Shown: positions 15,574 to 23,672 of the stretch, in pieces
Layout: each line of letters begins with the position of its first letter
How positions within the stretch are numbered: the stretch's first letter is position 1
Assembly: GCA_044361535.1 (NCBI GenBank)
Contig: JBIKIQ010000018.1
Coordinates: forward strand, 1 to 64,000
Length of the DNA stretch: 64,000 nt
Origin: UBA952 sp044361535
GTDB taxonomy: Bacteria; Bacteroidota; Bacteroidia; Flavobacteriales_D; Crocinitomicaceae
Reading direction: 5' to 3'
Position numbers and translations under genes: made by a program
The notes under the pieces: generated by a model
Told to the model about the DNA's origin: nothing
Seen by the model: the letters and a program-made list of their open reading frames with translations, nothing else
Database searches by the model: none

Positions 15574-16812
15574 CTAGAATTTCTTGAAAATAACAGTCGC
15601 GATGTGTCCACCAAAACCAAAGGTATTACTCATTCCGTATGTCATTGCTTTATCTTCATAACGATTCAATGGAAAATGAAAAGAATCTGCAAATTCAGGT
15701 ATAATCTCTTTCGTATTAATGGTTGGTGGTACTTTTTGATCTTTTAATGCCATTATTGTTGCGATAGCTTCTATTGCTCCTGCCGCGCCCAAAAGATGCC
15801 CAGTCATTGATTTTGTTGCTGAGACAGCTAATGATTTACGTTCACCAAAAACTCGTTTAGCAGCAATTAATTCCGACATATCTCCTAAAGGAGTTGATGT
15901 TGCATGCATATTAATGTGATCTACTTCCTCAGCAGATATTCCTGCTTCACGCAGCGCTTCATTCATTCCCAAAACGGCACCATCCCCCTCAGGATGAGTA
16001 CCCGTCAAATGATATGCGTCAGCAGCCATTCCACCACCTACAACTTCTGCATAAATTGTTGCTCCTCGTTGGATAGCATGTTCATATTCTTCCAAAATCA
16101 ATGCTCCTGCCCCTTCTCCCATAACAAAACCATCACGAGAAACATCAAATGGTCGTGAAGCAGATTCAGGACTATCATTTCGTGTTGATAACGCTTTGGC
16201 TGATGAGAATCCTCCAATTGCTGACTCATTTATTGCAGCCTCAGAACCTCCAGTTACTATTACATCAGCCTTGTTCCATTTAATGTAATTAAAAGCTTCA
16301 ATTACAGCAGTTGTTGATGTAGCACAAGCTGAAACCGGACAAAAGTTCACTCCTCTAAAACCGTATTTAATTGAAATCCAACCTGATGCAATGTCCACCA
16401 ATATACGAGGAATAAAAAAGGGTGTAAATCTTGGAGTTCCGTCTCCTTGACAAAATTCCATCATTTGATCCTGAAAGGTTTGTATTCCACCATTTCCCGA
16501 ACCCCAAATCACACCTACCCTATCCTTATTAATTGAATTCAAATCTAAGCCAGAATCTTTAATCGCTTCATCCACTGTAATAAGCGCATATTGCGAAAAT
16601 GGATCCAATTTCTTAAACTCCTTTGGATCAAAAAATTGAAAAGCATCAAAATCTTTTAGCTCACAGGCAAAATGTACCTTGTGTTTAGATGAGTCAAATT
16701 TTGTGATTGGAGCCGCTCCGCTTTTTCCAAGTAATAAATTTCCCCAATATTCGGCTAGGTTATTTCCTATCGGCGTCAACGCTCCTAGACCTGTAACAAC
16801 TACTCGTCTCAT
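15574..16812 (-). CDS. fabF: Beta-ketoacyl-ACP synthase II (FabF)
   Basis: Condensing enzyme of type II fatty-acid synthesis, joining malonyl-ACP to a growing acyl-ACP. The thiolase fold carries the catalytic triad Cys163 (PVSACATST), His303 (NMHATSTPLGD) and His339 (KSMTGHLLGAAGA), and 412 residues is typical. No acpP or fabG is adjacent; it instead follows the DUF59 and sufE genes with a one-base gap, so it may be the last gene of that transcript. A second fabF elsewhere is likely but cannot be seen from here. Confidence 0.95.
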   Translation of the reverse strand: MRRVVVTGLGALTPIGNNLAEYWGNLLLGKSGAAPITKFDSSKHKVHFACELKDFDAFQFFDPKEFKKLDPFSQYALITVDEAIKDSGLDLNSINKDRVGVIWGSGNGGIQTFQDQMMEFCQGDGTPRFTPFFIPRILVDIASGWISIKYGFRGVNFCPVSACATSTTAVIEAFNYIKWNKADVIVTGGSEAAINESAIGGFSSAKALSTRNDSPESASRPFDVSRDGFVMGEGAGALILEEYEHAIQRGATIYAEVVGGGMAADAYHLTGTHPEGDGAVLGMNEALREAGISAEEVDHINMHATSTPLGDMSELIAAKRVFGERKSLAVSATKSMTGHLLGAAGAIEAIATIMALKDQKVPPTINTKEIIPEFADSFHFPLNRYEDKAMTYGMSNTFGFGGHIATVIFKKF

Positions 16813-16813
16813 A

Positions 16814-17119
16814 CTATAAAAATCCTAATTCCAATTTTGCTTCTTCACTCATCATATCTTTATCCCAAGGCGGATCAAAAACAATATTCACCTTACAGCT
16901 TGTTACATCCTCGATTGCAGACACTTTATCCTCAACCTCTTTCGGCAATGTTTCAGCAACTGGACAATTCGGAGAAGTAAGAGTCATCTCAATTTGAACA
17001 TTTCGTTCTTTGTCTATCTTAACCTCATAAATTAAACCTAGTTCAAAAATATCAACTGGAATTTCAGGGTCGTAAATCGACTTCAACATAGTAACAATTT
17101 TATCCTCTAACTCTTTCAT
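16814..17119 (-). CDS. DUF59/MIP18-family Fe-S cluster assembly protein
   Basis: A 101-residue DUF59 (SufT/MIP18/PaaD-like) protein with the PEIPVDIFELGLIYEV start and the conserved Cys52 in TSPNCPVAE, then VNIVFDPPWDKDMMSEEAK. Members assist Fe-S maturation. The four-base overlap with sufE and the fabF gene one base downstream point to a single mRNA and a role in sulfur mobilisation. The other suf genes are not in the window. Confidence 0.88.
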   Translation of the reverse strand: MKELEDKIVTMLKSIYDPEIPVDIFELGLIYEVKIDKERNVQIEMTLTSPNCPVAETLPKEVEDKVSAIEDVTSCKVNIVFDPPWDKDMMSEEAKLELGFL

Positions 17120-17538
17120 TTTGCTGAATTAACTAATTTAATTGCATCTAATTTCATGCGTTTTACCATACTTACCAAGCCATTTGCTCGTGTGGGAGAT
17201 AAATGATCCTTTAGACCAATTTCATCTATGAAAAACAAATCTGAAGATGCAATGTTCTCCGGAGATTCATTATTTAATACTCGAATCAATAAGGCTATAA
17301 TTCCTTTAGTAATAATGGCATCAGAATCCGCTAAAAAGCTCATAGAATCATTCACATATTCCGATTTTAACCAAACTCGTGACTGACAACCTTCAATGAT
17401 TTGAGTATCATCTTTTTGATTTTCAGATAACTGCGGCAATTCCTTTCCTAAATCGATAATGTATTCATACTTTTCCATCCAATCATCAAACATGGAAAAT
17501 TCATCTATAATAGCTCGTTGTTTCTCTTCAATTGACAT
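17116..17538 (-). CDS. sufE: Cysteine desulfuration protein SufE
   Basis: SufE accepts persulfide sulfur from the desulfurase SufS and passes it to the SufBCD scaffold. The sulfur-accepting Cys51 sits in IIEGCQSRVWL at the same residue number as in E. coli SufE, and 140 residues is standard. The stop overlaps the DUF59 start (ATGA). A TAATTTTG box ends 4 bases before the ATG, so sufE seems to begin the sufE-DUF59-fabF unit with almost no leader. Confidence 0.94.
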   Translation of the reverse strand: MSIEEKQRAIIDEFSMFDDWMEKYEYIIDLGKELPQLSENQKDDTQIIEGCQSRVWLKSEYVNDSMSFLADSDAIITKGIIALLIRVLNNESPENIASSDLFFIDEIGLKDHLSPTRANGLVSMVKRMKLDAIKLVNSAK

Positions 17539-17542
17539 ACTA

Positions 17543-17550
17543 CAAAATTA
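17543..17550 (-). promoter_or_regulatory. TAnnTTTG -7 box before sufE
   Basis: The minus strand reads TAATTTTG ending 4 bases before the sufE ATG. No -33 TTG is obvious. Confidence 0.4.
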
Positions 17551-17567
17551 CGAAAAGTATTGAGAGC

Positions 17568-18095
17568 TTATCTTAAATTATAATTGACAAATACAAGCGT
17601 AGCACCTTGGCCATATTTAGATGGATCAGCATCAGAGGTTTGGACACCTGAATATTTTGTCAACATAGTTCGCACCTCACTCCGTAATACACCTTCTCCA
17701 ACTCCATGAATAACAACAAAACGGGAAATTCTTTTATCCAACATTTTCTGAACGAATTCATTCGCTTTTCGCAATTGAAAGAATAAGATTTCAGAATTTG
17801 TCAGATTCTTATTTAAAATTTGAAATTGCTCAAGATGTAAATCTATCTCTGGTAAATCACCCTTTTCAACATGACTAATTTTAGGCTTAAGCGATTCTTC
17901 TAGATCTTTGATAACAAAATTTCCCCTGTAATTCTCACTGTGAATTTTTACCAAATTAACTCTTAAAACAACTAATTCTATACCAAATTCATTTTCGACA
18001 AGATATTTAGAAAGATTTATCTCTTTCTTAATGATTCCAAATCCAGTCTCGTGAACAAATCTTACTTTTTCACCGATACAAAACTCCATAATCAA
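17568..18095 (-). CDS. Smr-domain protein
   Basis: The first half is a beta-rich domain (FCIGEKVRFVHETGFGIIKKEI) like those preceding Smr domains in Bacteroidota DUF2027-type proteins. The second half is an Smr domain with EIDLHLEQ, a variant of the LDLHG motif, and VIHGVGEGVLRSEV matching the HGxGxGxLR motif. Smr domains often act as endonucleases on RNA or branched DNA; here the first motif is altered (LHL), so activity is uncertain. The start may be the ATG at 18095 or 18089. It overlaps the upstream M50 protease gene by 26 bp, suggesting coupling. Confidence 0.8.
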   Translation of the reverse strand: MIMEFCIGEKVRFVHETGFGIIKKEINLSKYLVENEFGIELVVLRVNLVKIHSENYRGNFVIKDLEESLKPKISHVEKGDLPEIDLHLEQFQILNKNLTNSEILFFQLRKANEFVQKMLDKRISRFVVIHGVGEGVLRSEVRTMLTKYSGVQTSDADPSKYGQGATLVFVNYNLR

Positions 18096-19041
18096 TAAAA
18101 AATGGATTAACTACTAGTAGAAAATAAAGGGGTATAACAAAGGAAGCAAACCAAAAAATAACAATACCTAATTTTACTAATAAAGGTGCATCATTAGCCA
18201 TAGGAGCAACCAAATAATAATTGACTTGATCTGCAAGCATTCGATTTATCTCATCCTCTTCTTCCTCGTTTTCTTCCATCCCTTTAAGTCTGCGTAACAG
18301 AGAGCTATTATCTAGTATTACTTCTTTTATTGCCGCGTATGCTTTATTAGATAAATCATTGTAATCAATAACGTAATCAATATTTTTTTGACGGAATATT
18401 TTTCGCATATAATACCTTTTCTGAACATTTCTCACCCGAAATGCCAAGAAAAATCCAAATCCCATCAAATACCAATTATCCAGAAAAAAACCAGATACAA
18501 TTAGGGTTAACGATGAAATTAATGAAAAAATTAGCAAAAACAAATCAGAGTCTTTGGACACCAAAAGCCGAAGTAATTGACCACCATCTAATGGATCAAG
18601 AGGGAGAAGATTTATACTATTTAATGCTATAAAAACAATGGCTATAAGAAAATATATCTCATTCGGATATTGTGAATTAACGACTAAAAATAAAAATCCA
18701 AGTAGCATACCAGGAAATGGCCCGGCAGCCACCACGAGCAGACTTTCAAACTGTGAATACTTCTTTTTCTTTCCATTTACAAACGCTCCCATTAAAGGAA
18801 TAAAAATCATTATAACATTTTGATATCCAAATATTTTCATCAAAAAGAAATGACCTAATTCATGAATAATTAAAGCAATTACTAAAATTAGTATAAATGA
18901 AATTTGATCGCTAAAGAAATAAGCAAAAGCCAGAATAAACAAAAACAAGGATCCAATAGTATATAACCAAGAGAAATGCTCTTTAGTTTCTTCAAGAATT
19001 GGTTTTGGTGGGTAAAAAAGCTCGTTGTCGTAATTATCCAT
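18070..19041 (-). CDS. Site-2 (M50) membrane metalloprotease family protein
   Basis: A polytopic membrane protein with the M50 zinc motif HELGH inside a hydrophobic helix and the second motif DPLDGGQLL, which supplies the Asp ligand. It lacks the PDZ domains of RseP and resembles short SpoIVFB-like site-2 proteases with an extra C-terminal soluble part (ending about residue 290) and a last helix. I chose the ATG at 19041 over 19062: a TATCTTTG box (complement of 19049-19056) falls between them, so an mRNA made there would start at about the second ATG. The substrate is unknown. It overlaps the Smr gene. Confidence 0.8.
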   Translation of the reverse strand: MDNYDNELFYPPKPILEETKEHFSWLYTIGSLFLFILAFAYFFSDQISFILILVIALIIHELGHFFLMKIFGYQNVIMIFIPLMGAFVNGKKKKYSQFESLLVVAAGPFPGMLLGFLFLVVNSQYPNEIYFLIAIVFIALNSINLLPLDPLDGGQLLRLLVSKDSDLFLLIFSLISSLTLIVSGFFLDNWYLMGFGFFLAFRVRNVQKRYYMRKIFRQKNIDYVIDYNDLSNKAYAAIKEVILDNSSLLRRLKGMEENEEEEDEINRMLADQVNYYLVAPMANDAPLLVKLGIVIFWFASFVIPLYFLLVVNPFFIDYGVLYR

Positions 19042-19048
19042 AGAAGTA

Positions 19049-19056
19049 CAAAGATA
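19049..19056 (-). promoter_or_regulatory. TAnnTTTG -7 box before the M50 protease gene
   Basis: The minus strand reads TATCTTTG ending 7 bases before the ATG at 19041, so the expected transcript start is about at the start codon. Confidence 0.4.
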
Positions 19057-19113
19057 GTTCATTCAACAATCCATGCGATATTGATGCAGATATAATGGAA
19101 AAAAACAAGATGG

Positions 19114-19144
19114 TTTGTATAATGGCATATTGTTTGTAAATTGC
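19114..19144 (+). promoter_or_regulatory. Bacteroidota-type promoter (-33 TTTG, -7 TAAATTGC)
   Basis: TTTG at 19114-19117 and TAAATTGC at 19137-19144 are separated by 19 bp, the preferred spacing. The -7 box has one mismatch. The start codon at 19163 follows by 18 bp. Confidence 0.55.
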
Positions 19145-19162
19145 AGCATTAAAATAAAACGT

Positions 19163-19555
19163 ATGAAAGCACTAAAATTTTTAACCGTAGGATTAGTTAT
19201 GTTTAGCTCAACCATGGTTTTCAGCCAAAAAACTGCTGAAGAAAAAGCAACCTCGCAGACAGCTAAAATGAAAACTGAGCTTGATCTATCAGATGAACAA
19301 AGCGCTAGAGTAAAAGAAATCAATTTGGGAATTATTCAAAAAAACGAAGGAATAATGAATAATGCCAGCCTTTCTGAAACTCAGAAAAAAGAAATTTTAA
19401 AATCTAACAATGAAGCTCGCATGTCAATGCTAAAAAATGTTCTTTCTTCAGAACAATATACAAAACTTGAGTTAGCTATTGAAAAACGAAAAAACCAACG
19501 GTTAAAATCTAAAGTAAAAGCTAAAAAGGAAAACAAGAAGGTTATTAAAAATTAA
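19163..19555 (+). CDS. Small exported helical protein, unknown function
   Basis: A signal peptide (MKALKFLTVGLVMFSSTMVFSQ) precedes about 110 residues that are almost all helical and highly charged, ending in a Lys-rich tail. The region TAKMKTELDLSDEQSARVKE followed by LSETQKKEILKSNNEARM and LSSEQYTKLE looks like the Spy/CpxP-like (LTxxQ) periplasmic proteins of Bacteroidota, but I cannot prove the family. An in-frame TTG at 19115 would place an unlikely prefix before the signal peptide and lies inside the promoter; the ATG at 19163 is right. It is monocistronic with its own promoter and terminator. Confidence 0.75.
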   Translation: MKALKFLTVGLVMFSSTMVFSQKTAEEKATSQTAKMKTELDLSDEQSARVKEINLGIIQKNEGIMNNASLSETQKKEILKSNNEARMSMLKNVLSSEQYTKLELAIEKRKNQRLKSKVKAKKENKKVIKN

Positions 19556-19575
19556 ATGTAACTGAAATCAATAAT

Positions 19576-19604
19576 AAGACTATCTCAAAAGGGTAGTCTT
19601 TTTT
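19576..19604 (+). terminator. Intrinsic terminator
   Basis: AAGACTA and TAGTCTT pair as a stem around a short loop and run into six T, 20 bp after the small exported protein gene. Confidence 0.8.
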
Positions 19605-19612
19605 GTTTACAT

Positions 19613-20578
19613 TCATTTGGCGTACTCATTTTTTAACCGATGTATAATTTCTGAAATCGGTAAAATTTCTTTTGAATACTCAATCGATGGTCCTGCGCAC
19701 CAAACATTTTGATAAGTCGAACTAAATGCAGCTTTTTCAAGCTTTCTCATTCCCTTAATAAAGGTAAGCACTTTAAACCATTTTTTTAGTCCTTTATTCT
19801 TAGACAGTAATTTTTCTACCCAATTTTGGTTGGTTCCAATTTCTTTGACGTAAGGGGTATTAATTACGGTGCATGGTGTCCCCGATATTTTGGTCGTCAT
19901 TACGATGTCACCGGCTCCATATTCAACGCAAGCATTTTTATACTCTTGAGACACCGGTGCCTCAACTGTTGCAATAAATATACTGCCCATTGAAACCCCT
20001 GCTGCACCATGTTCTAACATCTTTTTTATACCTTTTCCATCACCTATACCACCTGCTGAAATTATCGGAATTGAACAATTTGCTACTAATTCAGGAATTA
20101 ATTGCTTGTAAGACAATTTTCCTGCATGCCCGCCTGCTTCCTTATTAACTGCAATTATCGCATCTGCCCCTAGTTTCTCCACTTTCAGTGCAAATTTCAA
20201 ATCCGTAACATCACAAAACACTTTTATTCCATGCGCATGTGAAAGAAGAATTGTTTCCTCAGGTGAACCCAATGATGTAATTATAAAATCTACTTTCTCT
20301 TCACAACAAACTTGCAATTGTTCCTGGTATCTGAAATTTGATTTATTAACAATTAAATTAATCCCGAATGGTTTTCCTGATTTTGATTTGATACTTCTAA
20401 TTGTATTTCTCAACTCAACTGATGAGCGATAATTTAAGGCAGGAATTGCACCGGTTATTCCAGAGTTCAAGGCCTCTAAAATCATTTTCTCGTTTGAAAC
20501 TAAAAACATAGGTGCCATAATTACAGGAAATTCAATCCCCAATAAATCACAAAGTGTAATACTTTTAATCGTTTGCAT
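19613..20578 (-). CDS. Nitronate monooxygenase / 2-nitropropane dioxygenase family flavoprotein
   Basis: A 321-residue FMN-binding TIM barrel: PVIMAPMFLVSNEKM at the N-terminus, EAGGHAGKLS with the family His, and SAGGIGDGKGIKKMLEHGAA plus GVSMGSIFIAT for the phosphate site. Members oxidise nitronates or act as other FMN oxidoreductases, including FabK-type enoyl reductases; the substrate here is not settled. The frame extends upstream to 20689, but that would overlap menA and add an atypical leader, so I take the ATG at 20578. It is divergent from menA. Confidence 0.82.
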   Translation of the reverse strand: MQTIKSITLCDLLGIEFPVIMAPMFLVSNEKMILEALNSGITGAIPALNYRSSVELRNTIRSIKSKSGKPFGINLIVNKSNFRYQEQLQVCCEEKVDFIITSLGSPEETILLSHAHGIKVFCDVTDLKFALKVEKLGADAIIAVNKEAGGHAGKLSYKQLIPELVANCSIPIISAGGIGDGKGIKKMLEHGAAGVSMGSIFIATVEAPVSQEYKNACVEYGAGDIVMTTKISGTPCTVINTPYVKEIGTNQNWVEKLLSKNKGLKKWFKVLTFIKGMRKLEKAAFSSTYQNVWCAGPSIEYSKEILPISEIIHRLKNEYAK

Positions 20579-20597
20579 ATAAGTATAAAGATATGAG

Positions 20598-20605
20598 TAA
20601 TTTTG
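20598..20605 (+). promoter_or_regulatory. TAnnTTTG -7 box before menA
   Basis: TAATTTTG ends 16 bases before the menA ATG, giving a leader of about 10 nt if used. Confidence 0.4.
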
Positions 20606-20621
20606 TGTCAGAAATAAACGA

Positions 20622-21530
20622 ATGATTAAAAACTGGCTTGAAGCATTTCGATTACGTACCATCCCACTATCCATTTCAGGAATATGCATGGGTTCATTCC
20701 TTGCGTTCGATAAAGGATATCTAAATTATTCATTATTGATTTTTGCTTTAATCACAACTATTCTTTTTCAAATTCTCTCTAATCTGGCTAATGATTTAGG
20801 TGATTCACTTAAAGGGACTGATAATGAAAATCGAGTAGGTCCGGCGAGAAGTGTTCAAGCTGGAAAAATATCTGCTAAACAGATGAGAAACGCCGTTATT
20901 ATAACAGCCTTTCTTTCCTTAATTTCTGCAGGCAACTTAATCTTTTTTGCACAAAAAGACATGAGTACTGAAATGGTTTACTCCTATGTTTTATTAGCTG
21001 CTTTCTGCATAATTGCAGCAATTACATATACTGTTGGAAAAAAAGCTTATGGATATTATGGCCTAGGTGACAGTATGGTTTTTCTATTTTTTGGAATTGT
21101 TGGCGTAATGGGATCTAATACTCTTTTTACGAAACATATAGATTGGTTGATTATCTTACCTTCTATTAGTATTGGCTGTCTTAGTACAGCAGTGCTTAAT
21201 TTAAATAATATGCGTGATGTAGTTAATGATGCTGCATCACAGAAAAACACTCTGGTAGTTAAGATAGGCTTAAAAAATGCAAAAAAATATCATATCTCAT
21301 TGCTTTTTATATCTCTTCTAAGTTTAGTAATATTCTCTATCCTAAATCAGAAGTATGGGATATTGCTAGGATGTTTACCTCTAATTCCTCTCATCAAACA
21401 TATCAAATTTGTATTGTCAAATGAAATTCCATCTGCATTTGATCCTGAACTAAAGAAAGTAGCCCTAACTACATTTTTTGTCAGTATAATGACCGGAATA
21501 GGCTTATTGATTGATTCAAGATTTATGTAA
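20622..21530 (+). CDS. menA: 1,4-dihydroxy-2-naphthoate polyprenyltransferase (MenA)
   Basis: An integral-membrane UbiA-superfamily prenyltransferase of the menaquinone pathway, attaching the isoprenoid tail to 1,4-dihydroxy-2-naphthoate. The first Asp-rich motif is NDLGDSLKGTDNENR followed by GPARSVQAGKIS, which is diagnostic of MenA; the second is LNLNNMRDVVND. About eight hydrophobic helices are visible, and 302 residues is normal. Other men genes are not in the window. It is convergent with dnaA. Confidence 0.9.
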   Translation: MIKNWLEAFRLRTIPLSISGICMGSFLAFDKGYLNYSLLIFALITTILFQILSNLANDLGDSLKGTDNENRVGPARSVQAGKISAKQMRNAVIITAFLSLISAGNLIFFAQKDMSTEMVYSYVLLAAFCIIAAITYTVGKKAYGYYGLGDSMVFLFFGIVGVMGSNTLFTKHIDWLIILPSISIGCLSTAVLNLNNMRDVVNDAASQKNTLVVKIGLKNAKKYHISLLFISLLSLVIFSILNQKYGILLGCLPLIPLIKHIKFVLSNEIPSAFDPELKKVALTTFFVSIMTGIGLLIDSRFM

Positions 21531-21595
21531 TCTAAACATGGGAATCCATTAACTGATATACCCTGAATTGCGATTAATAAACTATAAATAAGATC

Positions 21596-23023
21596 TTACT
21601 GTATACTCAATTTTTTCTCTAGCTCCTCTAAATACAATCTAAATTGTTTATCTGTTTCCGATAAATTCACAACTGTACGACAAGCATGAAGAACCGTAGC
21701 ATGATCTTTTCCGCCACAATGAGCTCCTATATTTGCTAAAGATGATTTTGTCATTTTCTTTGAGAAGTACATTGAAATCTGTCTTGCCTGAACAACTTCA
21801 CGCTTACGCGTTTTGGACTTCAACATTTCAATTGGCAAATCAAAATAATCACAAACCACTTTTTGAATGTACTCAATGGAAACCTCTCTTGCTGTATTCT
21901 TAACAAATTTATCCACCATTTGGCGAGCTAAATCCATTGTTATTGCACGCTTGTTTAAAGATGCCTGAGCCAGAAGGGTATTAAATGCCCCTTCCATTTC
22001 TCTCATATTCGTGTTGATTGAGTAAGCTAGATATTCAACAACATCTTTTGGTAATTCGATACCATTTAAATACATTTTCTTCTCCAGAATTGCAATTCGT
22101 GTTTCAAGGTCTGGTGTGGATAAGTCAGCAGATAATCCCCACTTAAATCTAGACAACAAACGCTGCTCCATTCCTTGCATTTCAACCGGTGCCTTATCGG
22201 AGGTTAAGATAATTTGCTTTCCGTTTTGGTGCAAATGATTGAAGATGCTAAAAAAGACATCTTGTGTTTTTTCCTTACCTGAAAAGAACTGAACATCATC
22301 AATAATGAGTACATCAACCATCTGGTAAAAATGAACAAAATCATTCGTTGTTTGATTTTTAATTGCATCAATAAATTGATGGGCAAATTTCTCAGACTGA
22401 ACGTATAGAACCGTCTTAGATGGAAATTGTTCCTTTATTTCTAGTCCAATGGCATTTGCTAAATGCGTCTTTCCAAGTCCTACCCCACCATATATCAAAA
22501 GTGGATTAAATGCAGTTCCTCCTGGTTTATTTGCCACTGCAAAACCTGAAGCTCTTGCCAAACGATTGCAATCTCCTTCCACAAAATTATCAAAGTTCCA
22601 GGAAGGATTCAGGTTTGATTCAATATTTACCTTTTTGAGTCCTGGAATAATAAAGGGATTTCTTATTTGATTCTCAGCCACTTGAACTGGGACATTCAAA
22701 GGACTGTTTTTGGGTGAGTTGGATTTTAATGCAGGAAGTTTTACCGTGTAGGGTGTTGACTTGGTACTATTATTTTCCATAATAATACTGTATTCTAATG
22801 ACCCTTCAGCACCAAGTTCTTTTTTTATTACCTTTTTCAGTAATATAATATAATTCTCCTCAAGCCATTCATAAAAGAAATGTGAAGGAACTTGAATTGT
22901 CAATACATCATTATCCAGCTTAATTGGAATGATTGGCTCAAACCAAGTCTTATATGCTTGCAATGAAATATTGTCCTTAATTACTTTCAAACACGCAGAC
23001 CAAACTACTTCGTGATTACCCAT
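21596..23023 (-). CDS. dnaA: Chromosomal replication initiator DnaA
   Basis: A full-length DnaA of 475 residues. Domain I is at the N-terminus, followed by a variable linker to about 130. The AAA+ core has Walker A GGVGLGKTHLANA, Walker B VLIIDDVQFF and sensor ILTSDKAP. Domain IV carries the signature KTRKREVVQARQISMYF and the DNA-contacting CGGKDHATVLHACRTV. dnaN and recF are not adjacent, so this is not the canonical dnaA-dnaN-recF arrangement. A perfect DnaA box (TTATCCACA, complement of 22115-22123) lies inside the coding sequence. Confidence 0.97.
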   Translation of the reverse strand: MGNHEVVWSACLKVIKDNISLQAYKTWFEPIIPIKLDNDVLTIQVPSHFFYEWLEENYIILLKKVIKKELGAEGSLEYSIIMENNSTKSTPYTVKLPALKSNSPKNSPLNVPVQVAENQIRNPFIIPGLKKVNIESNLNPSWNFDNFVEGDCNRLARASGFAVANKPGGTAFNPLLIYGGVGLGKTHLANAIGLEIKEQFPSKTVLYVQSEKFAHQFIDAIKNQTTNDFVHFYQMVDVLIIDDVQFFSGKEKTQDVFFSIFNHLHQNGKQIILTSDKAPVEMQGMEQRLLSRFKWGLSADLSTPDLETRIAILEKKMYLNGIELPKDVVEYLAYSINTNMREMEGAFNTLLAQASLNKRAITMDLARQMVDKFVKNTAREVSIEYIQKVVCDYFDLPIEMLKSKTRKREVVQARQISMYFSKKMTKSSLANIGAHCGGKDHATVLHACRTVVNLSETDKQFRLYLEELEKKLSIQ

Positions 23024-23270
23024 TATAAATCCCTAAATATATTAATACTAAAACTGTAATTTTTTCTGATGAAAATCCCATGTAAAATGAGGATACAAAT
23101 ATTCAGATAAAAAAGTTAAAAAAAAAGTTTGAAAGGTATTGCTTTTTTGAAAAGTTTTACTTGTTGTTAAAAAAACAGTCTGACCATTCTATTTGAATCT
23201 ATTTCCATTTTTTAAAGACTAAATTTAGAAATAAAATGTAGATTTACAAAGGTTAATCACGTAATTCTGT
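23024..23270. other. AT-rich intergenic region upstream of dnaA
   Basis: This 247-bp gap between divergent dnaA and the thioesterase gene is very AT-rich, with long A and T runs around 23105-23215. It could hold the dnaA promoter and an unwinding element, but I see no cluster of DnaA boxes in it, so there is no direct support for an origin. No RNA gene is visible. Confidence 0.4.
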
Positions 23271-23672
23271 ATGTCAACAATATTCTACACTAAAATTCGA
23301 GTTCGTTATGCAGAAACCGACCAAATGGGTTACTGCTATTACGGGAATTATGCTCAATACCTTGAAATTGGGCGAGTTGAAGCCTTGAGATCCCTCGGGA
23401 TTCGCTATAAAGATTTAGAAGATCAAGGTGTAATGCTACCTGTCATGGATTTGTATTTAAAATATAGCCATCCAGCCAAATACGATGACTTATTAACAAT
23501 TGAAACACAAATTGAAGAGATAAAAGGAAGTAGAATTATTTTTTCATACAGAATCATTAACGAATTGAGTAATGAAATTGCAACTGCTAAAACAACCTTA
23601 GTTTTTGTATCCAAAGACACGATGAAGCCGATGAAAGCTCCAGAAAAAATTTTAAAAACAATAGAAGCATGA
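23271..23672 (+). CDS. Acyl-CoA thioesterase, YbgC/FadM-like hot-dog fold
   Basis: A 133-residue single hot-dog-fold (4HBT) thioesterase. The motif RYAETDQMGYCYYGNYAQYLEI, shown here only in part, has the catalytic-region Asp in ETDQMG and the following N/Y of the YbgC type. Members hydrolyse acyl-CoA; the natural substrate is not defined. The stop overlaps the start of the arginase-family gene by four bases, so the two are co-translated. Confidence 0.88.
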   Translation: MSTIFYTKIRVRYAETDQMGYCYYGNYAQYLEIGRVEALRSLGIRYKDLEDQGVMLPVMDLYLKYSHPAKYDDLLTIETQIEEIKGSRIIFSYRIINELSNEIATAKTTLVFVSKDTMKPMKAPEKILKTIEA

